This document shows positions 32,627 through 38,303 of a stretch of 38,303 nucleotides of DNA, in pieces (position 1 is the first letter of the stretch; every line of letters begins with the position of its first letter). Below the pieces are notes generated by a model. It made no database searches and was not told the DNA's origin. It saw only the letters and a list, made by a program, of their open reading frames with translations. Position numbers and translations under genes: made by a program. This DNA is from Lachnospiraceae bacterium UBA7110 (GTDB taxonomy: Bacteria; Bacillota; Clostridia; Lachnospirales; Lachnospiraceae), in NCBI GenBank assembly GCA_002492295.1, contig DKYC01000096.1:4501-42803 (forward strand). Reading direction: 5' to 3'.

Positions 32627-33340
32627 CTAATCCTCCTTAACCAGCCCATACCTTCTGTCCCTGTTCTGATAAGCCAAAACCGCCTTCTCAAGCTCTGCCT
32701 TATCAAAATCAGGCCACGCAACGGATGTATAATACAACTCCGCATAAGCAAGCTGCCAAAGCATAAAATTCGAAATCCGCTGCTCCCCTGACGTACGGAT
32801 CATCAAATCAGGATCTGGCAGCCCCGCTGTGTCAAGCTCCGCCGCAATCCGCTGCTCGTCAATATCCTGCACTAAAAGCGCGCCCTGCTCCACCTGTTTC
32901 GCAAGCCGTTTTACCGCCCTCGTAATCTCATCACGACTGCCGTAATTAATCGCAATCTGAAAGTGAAGCCCCGTATTATCCTTCGTCGCATCCTCAAGTG
33001 CCCGAATACTCTCCTGAATATCCTGTGCAAGCCTCGATTTATCACCCAAAACCCGCACGCACATATTGTTTTTCTGCGCACGCTTTAAGCTGTTTTTCAT
33101 ATAATCCCGCAATAACTTCATCAGCGTATCCACTTCTTTCTCAGGACGGTTCCAGTTTTCCGTCGAAAACGCATACACCGTCAGATAATTGATACCCATG
33201 TTATACGCGTCCTCGCAGATTGCCTCCACCGTCTTTGCACCCTGCACATGCCCCGCAGTGCGCGGAAGTCCCTTCGCCCTTGCCCAGCGCCCGTTGCCAT
33301 CAAGAATAATCGCCACATGATTTGGTACTGTTTTCTCCAT
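32627..33340 (-). CDS. uppS: Undecaprenyl diphosphate synthase (cis-prenyltransferase)
   Basis: A 237-residue enzyme that makes the C55 carrier lipid for peptidoglycan and other wall glycans from isopentenyl and farnesyl diphosphate. The signature ILDGNGRWARAKGLPR near residue 12 holds the catalytic Asp14; the second conserved region is DLMIRTSGEQRISNFMLWQ and the third is FYTSVAWPDF-like (YYTSVAWPDF). It opens a new cluster, downstream of the frr terminator. The promoter for it is not clear. Confidence 0.97.
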   Translation of the reverse strand: MEKTVPNHVAIILDGNGRWARAKGLPRTAGHVQGAKTVEAICEDAYNMGINYLTVYAFSTENWNRPEKEVDTLMKLLRDYMKNSLKRAQKNNMCVRVLGDKSRLAQDIQESIRALEDATKDNTGLHFQIAINYGSRDEITRAVKRLAKQVEQGALLVQDIDEQRIAAELDTAGLPDPDLMIRTSGEQRISNFMLWQLAYAELYYTSVAWPDFDKAELEKAVLAYQNRDRRYGLVKED

Positions 33341-33393
33341 AATAAGCTTTCCCTCTCCAACACATTCTATGTAAACCTTAAAACAACCGAGTA

Positions 33394-33405
33394 AGGGAAT
33401 TCCCT
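33394..33405. repeat. 12-bp perfect palindrome upstream of uppS
   Basis: AGGGAATTCCCT lies between the frr terminator and the uppS start. It could be a protein-binding site, or chance. No good promoter is seen within the 149-base gap, where a -10-like TAGAAT on the minus strand has no fitting -35. Confidence 0.35.
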
Positions 33406-33417
33406 GCCCGTGTACAT

Positions 33418-33447
33418 AAAAGCAAAGAGGGCGCGTTCAGTGCCCTC
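33418..33447 (-). terminator. Terminator after frr
   Basis: GAGGGC (33427-33432) and GCCCTC (33442-33447) form a six-bp stem with a nine-base loop. On the minus strand TTTGCTTTT follows. It separates pyrH-frr from the uppS cluster. Confidence 0.75.
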
Positions 33448-33489
33448 ATAATTGCAGAATATATAAATTCGTTCTTGAACACTTATCTC

Positions 33490-34041
33490 TTATACAGTAA
33501 GAATTTCCTTCGACTTTTCGTCAATAGCCTTATCAACATCCTTAATATATTTATCCGTACTCTTCTGAACTGCATCCTCCAAATCCTTAATCTCGTCCTC
33601 CGAAATTTCCGTCTTTGCAAGCTTCTTAAACGAATCGTTTGCGTCGCGTCTGATATTTCTGATTGCGACCTTACACTCCTCACCCTTCTTCTTAACTTCC
33701 TTCACAAGCTCTTTTCTGCGCTCCTCCGTAAGCTCGGGGAATACAAGCCGGATTACAACGCCGTCGTTGCTTGGTGTAATCCCCACATCGGAAGCCATAA
33801 TCGCTTTTTCAATCTCTTTAATCAGGCTCTTTTCCCACGGCGCAATCTGTATCATCCGTGCCTCCGGCACCGTAATGTTTCCCACTTGCTGAATCGGTGT
33901 CGGCGTTCCATAATAATCGACCTTAATCTTATCCAACACATGCGGATTTGCCCGTCCCGCACGTATCGTCTGATAATCCGACATCAGAAAATCCAATGCC
34001 TTCTGCATCTTATCATCATATGTCTTTACTCTTGCGTCCAT
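33490..34041 (-). CDS. frr: Ribosome recycling factor
   Basis: A 183-residue factor that with EF-G splits ribosomes after termination. The family pattern is complete: DKMQKALDFLMSDYQTIRAG, then YYGTPTPIQQVGNITVPEAR and the helix VIRLVFPELTEERRKELVK. GGAGG lies eight bases before the ATG. It follows pyrH by 47 bases, as in most bacteria. Confidence 0.98.
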   Translation of the reverse strand: MDARVKTYDDKMQKALDFLMSDYQTIRAGRANPHVLDKIKVDYYGTPTPIQQVGNITVPEARMIQIAPWEKSLIKEIEKAIMASDVGITPSNDGVVIRLVFPELTEERRKELVKEVKKKGEECKVAIRNIRRDANDSFKKLAKTEISEDEIKDLEDAVQKSTDKYIKDVDKAIDEKSKEILTV

Positions 34042-34088
34042 TGTTTTATCCTCCTGATTTATTATAATCTCTATCTTTCCGAATACCC

Positions 34089-34784
34089 CTACACCGTAAT
34101 AACCGTTCCGTTTGAATTGCCCTTCACAGTGTTGATAATGCTGTTTTCCTCATTCAGTCCGAAAATCGTCATCGGCATCTTATTTTCCATACACAGAACA
34201 GCCGCTGCCAAATCCATAACGCCAAGCTGCTTTTCTACCACTTCCTTAATCGGAATAGTGTCATATTTTTTCGCGTGCCGATTCAGCTTCGGGTCAGAAT
34301 CATAAACACCATCAACCGCACGCGCAGACAAAATCATATCCGCTTCTATCTCCACCGCCCTTAACACGGTGCCCATATCCGTTGAAAAATACGGGTGCCC
34401 AATTCCGCCGGCAAAAAAAACAACCTTTCCCTGTTCAAGTGCCTCCACTGCCCTGTCCTTTGAGAACAGCTCCGTAAAAGCCGCGCACGAAAACGGCGTG
34501 AAAATTTCCGTTTTCATTCCCACAAACCGGAAGATTTCCGATGTATAAATACAATTCATCACCGTTGCCAGCATTCCAATCTGATCCGCCTTCGTGCGGT
34601 CAATCGTTTCGCTGGTTCTTCCGCGCCAAAAATTGCCGCCGCCAATCACAATTCCCACCTGCACACCGCTGTCGGTAATTTCCTTTACCTGACGCGCCAC
34701 CGCCGTAACCGTCGGCTCGTCAAAACCTGTCTTCTTCTCTCCCGCAAGCGCTTCTCCACTTAATTTGAGTAAAATCCTTTTCAT
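34089..34784 (-). CDS. pyrH: UMP kinase
   Basis: A 231-residue amino-acid-kinase-fold enzyme that phosphorylates UMP to UDP. LLKLSGEALAG opens the P-loop-like start; IVIGGGNFWRG and the DPKLNRHAKKYD region are typical. In most bacteria it lies after rpsB-tsf; here it follows a bactofilin gene by 17 bases, without tsf in the window. GGAG lies seven bases before the ATG. Confidence 0.97.
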   Translation of the reverse strand: MKRILLKLSGEALAGEKKTGFDEPTVTAVARQVKEITDSGVQVGIVIGGGNFWRGRTSETIDRTKADQIGMLATVMNCIYTSEIFRFVGMKTEIFTPFSCAAFTELFSKDRAVEALEQGKVVFFAGGIGHPYFSTDMGTVLRAVEIEADMILSARAVDGVYDSDPKLNRHAKKYDTIPIKEVVEKQLGVMDLAAAVLCMENKMPMTIFGLNEENSIINTVKGNSNGTVITV

Positions 34785-34801
34785 GTTTTTGCTCCATTTG
34801 T

Positions 34802-35812
34802 TTAAGCCTGTTTTCTGTTCTTCTTTACATCATTAAAGAACGTTGTCGGGCTGACATCCGCATAGCACTGTGAACACATACCCTCGATGACTGCACCGTT
34901 ATTAATCTGAACGGATTTCGACTTAATATTGCCCATCACAATCGCTGACGTATCCAAAATAACCGGCCCGTGCACGTCAATATCGCCCTTTACCGCACCC
35001 GCAATGACTGCGCTTGTCGCAAAGATATTGCCAATTACCACAGAGCTTTGCCCAATCTTTACGCTGCCCTTACTCCTTACCTCGCCGTTAATCTGTGCAG
35101 ACTCCGCATAAATTTCCGCTGCAGCGGAATTACCGGTAATTCCGCCTGTAACATTAAGCTTGCCGAGAATTTCAATATTTCCCGTAATATTCCCAATCAA
35201 ATCCATGTTGCCGCTGCTCGTCACATCACCCGTGATATTCATGCCCGCCGTAATCACCGTCGTATCCGTCGATGCCGCCACTCCGGTATCCGTATCCGGC
35301 TGCTGTGTTTCCTGCGGCGCGGCATCCATAAATGTGGATTCTTCTATATTCTGCTCTACTTCATTTAATAATTCTTCCATTTCTGCATCTGCCTCACTTA
35401 TTTCACTATTATTATCCGATTCTCCTACAACAGGCATATCCGTACCAGAAAGACCGCTTTCGGAAAAATCAATCCCTGCATTAAAATCAGACTCCGGTAT
35501 ATCCGAAGACACCTCTGTTGCCTGCTCATCAGCCAAATCCGTATCTGCCTTATCCAGTTCGCCAAGACTGCCCAGCAAATCCTCCGATGTACTTTCCTCC
35601 AATGCCGTCATAGGCTCCTCATTCAACGCCGGAATCTCTTTTTCAAGCATCGCCTCTACATCCGCAAAATCCTCTCCCGCCACACTGCCAAACAAATCTT
35701 CTGATGACGCAGGCATATCCGCGTCAAGCTCCATATCGTCCAATACCCCGTCCGTATTAATGTCTGCCACTGTCTGCGATAAATCCTGCTTTAAATCCTG
35801 AAAAAAACCCAT
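34802..35812 (-). CDS. Bactofilin-type cytoskeletal protein with a long acidic N-terminal tail
   Basis: A 336-residue protein. The C-terminal part (about 190-325) is a bactofilin domain of repeated beta-helix turns such as TSSGNMDLIGNITGNIEILG, GEVRSKGSVKIGQSSVVIGN and GAVKGDIDVHGPVILD; such proteins form filaments that position wall enzymes. The N-terminal part (1-185) is long and strongly acidic, with three Lys and no Arg, and holds two SEDLxGS motifs (37-43 and 76-82). A CxxC pair (MCSQC) lies near the C-terminus. ATG 35812 has AAGGAG eight bases upstream. It is encoded between a polysaccharide deacetylase and pyrH, which suggests a cell-wall role. Confidence 0.9.
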   Translation of the reverse strand: MGFFQDLKQDLSQTVADINTDGVLDDMELDADMPASSEDLFGSVAGEDFADVEAMLEKEIPALNEEPMTALEESTSEDLLGSLGELDKADTDLADEQATEVSSDIPESDFNAGIDFSESGLSGTDMPVVGESDNNSEISEADAEMEELLNEVEQNIEESTFMDAAPQETQQPDTDTGVAASTDTTVITAGMNITGDVTSSGNMDLIGNITGNIEILGKLNVTGGITGNSAAAEIYAESAQINGEVRSKGSVKIGQSSVVIGNIFATSAVIAGAVKGDIDVHGPVILDTSAIVMGNIKSKSVQINNGAVIEGMCSQCYADVSPTTFFNDVKKNRKQA

Positions 35813-35878
35813 TGTATAATCTCCTTCGCTTTTATTTTTTTGCACATTGTACCCGTGCCCTATCAGCATCGTACCCTC

Positions 35879-36859
35879 TCAACGTATATGCTGTACTCTT
35901 ACTGTATCCTCCGAAATCGGCAACAGAACCGTATCCTCCGACTCCAGCAGTTTTTCTATAATAATCGGCAGCGCATCAACCGTGGAATTTTTCCCCGCCG
36001 CGTCATGCATCAAAACTACCGCATTATCATACTTATCTACATTGTCCAAAACATTCGACGCAATCTGATCCGCACTCCTTTGCGCCCCGGACGCATCACC
36101 GCTTGAAACATTCCAGTCAAAATATATCATACCCTCACTGTCGAGATATTCTATCAGCGTATGCATGTCAACTTTGCTGGTGGTGTTGCTGCTGCCTCCC
36201 GGAAAACGCACAATCTTACACTCAACACCCGTAATCTCATACAAAAAAGTACGCAGCTTATCTAAATCCTGCCTGTACGCATCCAGCGAGCTGTAAATAT
36301 CCCTGTATACATGACTGTACGAATGCATTGCCAGCGTATGTCCGTCCTCCACAATGCGCTTATATTGTTCCGTGTAATTTTCCTTTCCTACAACAAAAAA
36401 AGTTGCTTTCACACCATACTGGTCCAAAATATCAAGAATCCTGTCCGTATTGGAGCTTGGGCCATCATCAAACGTCAGATAAACCCGCTTTATTCCAGAG
36501 CTTCGGTCTCCGCCCCTATCCCAAACAACCTTATTTTCAATCGCTGCTGCTTCCACAATATGCGCCGCCTCGGTTTGGTCAACATTGCTTCCGTTGATAT
36601 CGGAAACACGCTCCAGCTCCGTTTCCTCCAATTCCACATAGCGGTTTGCTTCCTGCAGTGCCATGAGTCTTGTATTGATGTTCCCGACTTCCTGATGCAG
36701 ATTTACTACCAATACCAAAAGCACCGTACAGATACACAGCATCATAAAAACCAATATCAGCAGAAATGCATTCAGCGTATTTCCCGTATTCTTGCTTTCC
36801 CCGGCAGCTCTTCGTGCTGTTTTCTCCTTATGTTCTATGCTTTCCTGCTCCTGTGACAT
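35879..36859 (-). CDS. Membrane-anchored polysaccharide deacetylase (NodB/PgdA-like)
   Basis: A 326-residue carbohydrate esterase family 4 protein. One TM anchor (about 31-53) places the rest outside. A coiled-coil-like linker precedes the NodB domain (about 125-315). Motif 1 is TFDDGP (Asp131, Asp132), motif 2 is HSYSH with metal ligands His179 and His183, motif 3 is RFPGGSSNT, then DWNVSSGDA and VVLMHD. All catalytic residues are kept, so it is expected to deacetylate peptidoglycan or another GlcNAc polymer. GAAAGGG precedes the ATG. An extended -10 promoter lies 50 bases upstream. Neighbouring bactofilin supports a wall-modifying role. Confidence 0.93.
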   Translation of the reverse strand: MSQEQESIEHKEKTARRAAGESKNTGNTLNAFLLILVFMMLCICTVLLVLVVNLHQEVGNINTRLMALQEANRYVELEETELERVSDINGSNVDQTEAAHIVEAAAIENKVVWDRGGDRSSGIKRVYLTFDDGPSSNTDRILDILDQYGVKATFFVVGKENYTEQYKRIVEDGHTLAMHSYSHVYRDIYSSLDAYRQDLDKLRTFLYEITGVECKIVRFPGGSSNTTSKVDMHTLIEYLDSEGMIYFDWNVSSGDASGAQRSADQIASNVLDNVDKYDNAVVLMHDAAGKNSTVDALPIIIEKLLESEDTVLLPISEDTVRVQHIR

Positions 36860-36909
36860 TGATTACCCTTTCGATGTTCCTGCTTTTTTAATACATTACA
36901 GATAAAACG

Positions 36910-36918
36910 ATTATAACA
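36910..36918 (-). promoter_or_regulatory. Extended -10 promoter of the deacetylase gene
   Basis: The minus strand reads TGTTATAAT. The -35 is weak (TTTCTA, 17 bases upstream). The start would be near 36903, about 44 bases before the ATG. Confidence 0.6.
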
Positions 36919-36954
36919 TAAAACAGATACTTTAGAAAGGAAATTTTAAAAATT

Positions 36955-37506
36955 TTATACCATTTCCTTATTATAATGCGCACGCTCACCGCCAATATAT
37001 TTTGGACGTGTCCTCGCGCATACAATATGCGCTCCCCCAACCGCCGGATGTGCAATTCTGACAGGAACCGCCACAGCCTTTAAATGCATTCCAATCAGCG
37101 TATCCCCGATATCAATTCCGCCATGCGCCTGTATATGCTCCACCGCAACAGGGTTTTTCATATGCTTCCATGCGGCTGTCGCGAAAGAGCCCCCTGCTTT
37201 TGGCATCGGCATTACATTCACAATTTCATAACCGTACCGCCCCGCAGCCTCCTCTTCCATAATTAACGCTCTGTTTAAATGCTCACAGCACTGCGCCGCC
37301 ACAAAAAAACCGTGCGCACAAAGCTCCTCATACATTGCGGTAAAAACTGCCTCTCCAAGTTCCGCGCTGGAATAAGAGCCAATGCGCTTAGACGCAATTT
37401 CACTTGTAGAACAGCCAATGACAATAAGATTCCCCTCTTTCAAACCTGCCTGTTCCAAAAATTCACTTACAACTCTTTTCGCATCCGATACCTCATTCTC
37501 AAACAT
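36955..37506 (-). CDS. UPF0340 (YwlG/TIGR01440) family protein
   Basis: A 183-residue conserved protein of Firmicutes. Matching features are VIGCSTSEIASKRIG, QCCEHLNRALIMEEEAA, the NVMPMPKAGGSFATAA loop, HGGIDIGDTLIGMHLK and PVRIAHPAVGGAHIVCARTRPKYIGGERA near the end. No enzyme activity is established for the family. The start was set at the second of two adjacent ATG codons, six bases after GGGAGG. Its promoter (-10 TATAAT at 37532-37537) faces away from dapL. Confidence 0.92.
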   Translation of the reverse strand: MFENEVSDAKRVVSEFLEQAGLKEGNLIVIGCSTSEIASKRIGSYSSAELGEAVFTAMYEELCAHGFFVAAQCCEHLNRALIMEEEAAGRYGYEIVNVMPMPKAGGSFATAAWKHMKNPVAVEHIQAHGGIDIGDTLIGMHLKAVAVPVRIAHPAVGGAHIVCARTRPKYIGGERAHYNKEMV

Positions 37507-37531
37507 CATAATCCTCCCGCTCACTAAACAT

Positions 37532-37537
37532 ATTATA
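37532..37537 (-). promoter_or_regulatory. Probable -10 element of the UPF0340 gene
   Basis: A perfect TATAAT on the minus strand with only a weak -35 (TTAGAT, 19 bases upstream). The leader would be about 17 bases. Just upstream, CTGTCT and AGACAG form a small inverted repeat (about 37549-37568), possibly regulatory. Confidence 0.4.
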
Positions 37538-37671
37538 ACCACATTCGTCCCTGTCTATCTAAGCAGACAGTACTTAATGCTTCTCCCGATTAAACTTACC
37601 ACACTCTAAGACAGAATGCAAGTTCGGTTTCATATAATTTTTCCTGCAAAGTTTAATCTGTCCATATATAA

Positions 37672-37700
37672 TTGACAAATTCATGGAATGCGTATATGAT
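37672..37700 (+). promoter_or_regulatory. Promoter of dapL
   Basis: A consensus -35 TTGACA (37672-37677) and a -10 TATGAT (37695-37700) with 17 bases between. Transcription would start near 37707, leaving a leader of about 57 bases, too short for a lysine riboswitch. Confidence 0.85.
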
Positions 37701-37763
37701 TATTTTAGTGTTTCTAATAAGGACAACTATTTTTCCAGACAAATAGCAGAAAGGAGCAACATT

Positions 37764-38303
37764 ATGCCAAATTTAAACGAAAATTATTTAAACTTAAAAG
37801 AAAGCTATCTTTTTTCTGAGATTGCGCACCGCGTAAATTCCTATGCGTCAGCACATCCCGGCAAAAAAATCATCCGTCTTGGAATCGGGGATGTCACGCT
37901 TCCAATCGGTTCCGAGATAATCTCACAGCTTCATGAAGGTGTAGATGCCCTTGCAAGCGCCGAAACCTTTAAAGGCTATGGTCCTGAACAGGGCTACGAA
38001 TTCCTGCGTGAAGCAATTGTTGACTACTACAGGCGAAATGGCGCTGCAATAGACGCCGATGAAGTATTCGTCTCGGACGGCGCAAAAAGTGACACCGGAA
38101 ACATCACTGACCTGTTTGCCAAAGATAACGTTATCCTGATTCCCGACCCCGTATATCCTGTATATGTTGACACCAATATTATGAATGGCAGGACGATAAC
38201 CTACATTGACGCAAACGCCGAAAATCATTTTCTACCCATGCCTGACCACAGTGTCCATGCAGATATTATCTATATCTGTTCCCCCAACAACCCCACCGGC
38301 GCG
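37764..38303 (+). CDS. dapL: LL-diaminopimelate aminotransferase (partial, cut by window edge)
   Basis: The first 180 codons of a PLP-dependent fold-type I aminotransferase. KIIRLGIGDVTLPI, FKGYGPEQGYEFLREAI, VSDGAKSDTGNI and CSPNNPTGA match DapL of plants, Chlamydia and Clostridia, which makes LL-DAP directly from tetrahydrodipicolinate. The PLP-binding Lys lies beyond the edge. AAAGGAG is seven bases before the ATG. It feeds lysine and peptidoglycan (mDAP) synthesis and is the only plus-strand gene in the window. Confidence 0.95.
   Translation, partial: MPNLNENYLNLKESYLFSEIAHRVNSYASAHPGKKIIRLGIGDVTLPIGSEIISQLHEGVDALASAETFKGYGPEQGYEFLREAIVDYYRRNGAAIDADEVFVSDGAKSDTGNITDLFAKDNVILIPDPVYPVYVDTNIMNGRTITYIDANAENHFLPMPDHSVHADIIYICSPNNPTGA

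Noticed and set aside
32620..32751. Longer N-terminus of CdsA within uppS
   Set aside because: The Arg-rich extension is a shadow of uppS; the ATG at 32619 gives the normal length.
37701..37763. Possible lysine riboswitch ahead of dapL
   Set aside because: The leader is about 57 bases, whereas lysine riboswitches need roughly 170 or more.

Overview
The window looks like the chromosome of a Gram-positive, anaerobe-type Clostridia, most likely Lachnospiraceae or a close relative. That placement is an inference from gene content and order, not a database match. Supporting points are the Gram-positive PolC replicase, a SigH-type sigma factor, strong AGGAGG ribosome sites, the MEP isoprenoid pathway, the LL-diaminopimelate aminotransferase DapL, a NusG-domain-II/Gx-transporter pair and the order pyrH-frr-uppS-cdsA-dxr-rseP-ispG-polC. 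Every gene is on the minus strand except the last one, dapL, which is cut by the right edge. There are no tRNA or rRNA genes, no insertion sequence, phage or CRISPR array, and no gene-free stretch longer than about 220 bases.

Reading in the direction of transcription from the right: dapL (+) faces away from a UPF0340 protein, a membrane-anchored polysaccharide deacetylase, a bactofilin with a long acidic tail, pyrH and frr (33.5-37.5 kb). A terminator follows frr. Next comes the envelope/isoprenoid/replication run uppS-cdsA-dxr-rseP-ispG-polC (23.7-33.3 kb), then map with a SEC-C zinc motif, a NusG-II protein and a Gx transporter (21.9-23.7 kb). A chemoreceptor with its own good promoter follows (20.0-21.7 kb).

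The middle holds a metal-efflux cassette (17.3-19.9 kb): an ArsR/SmtB repressor, a free-standing HMA metallochaperone-like protein and a CadA/ZntA-type P-ATPase. Its control region is compact: the terminator of the chemoreceptor contains the -35 element of the repressor promoter, and a perfect palindromic operator lies just past the -10. A second hairpin terminator sits between the HMA gene and the ATPase.

After that come a fused PD-(D/E)XK nuclease/XPD-like helicase and a hexose phosphomutase, then the tightly packed run ispF-deoD-cysE-cysS-mrnC-rlmB-sigH-recQ (6.1-13.1 kb). This run links cysteine and cysteinyl-tRNA synthesis, rRNA processing and the sporulation/stationary sigma factor. IspF carries an unusual repeated, cysteine-ended tail, and RecQ appears to lack its winged-helix domain.

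The left third (0-6 kb) is the most accessory-like: a secreted DUF3048 protein, a carbohydrate-esterase-like hydrolase with an orphan sugar-type solute-binding lipoprotein, an unrecognised 153-residue protein with a TetR regulator, and a LytTR response regulator followed by the start of a probable sensor protein cut by the left edge.

Most of the window is ordinary housekeeping DNA. I did not find a clear previously undescribed system. The items most worth checking are the IspF tail, the overlapping terminator/promoter/operator, the winged-helix-less RecQ coupled to sigH, and the bactofilin acidic tail.
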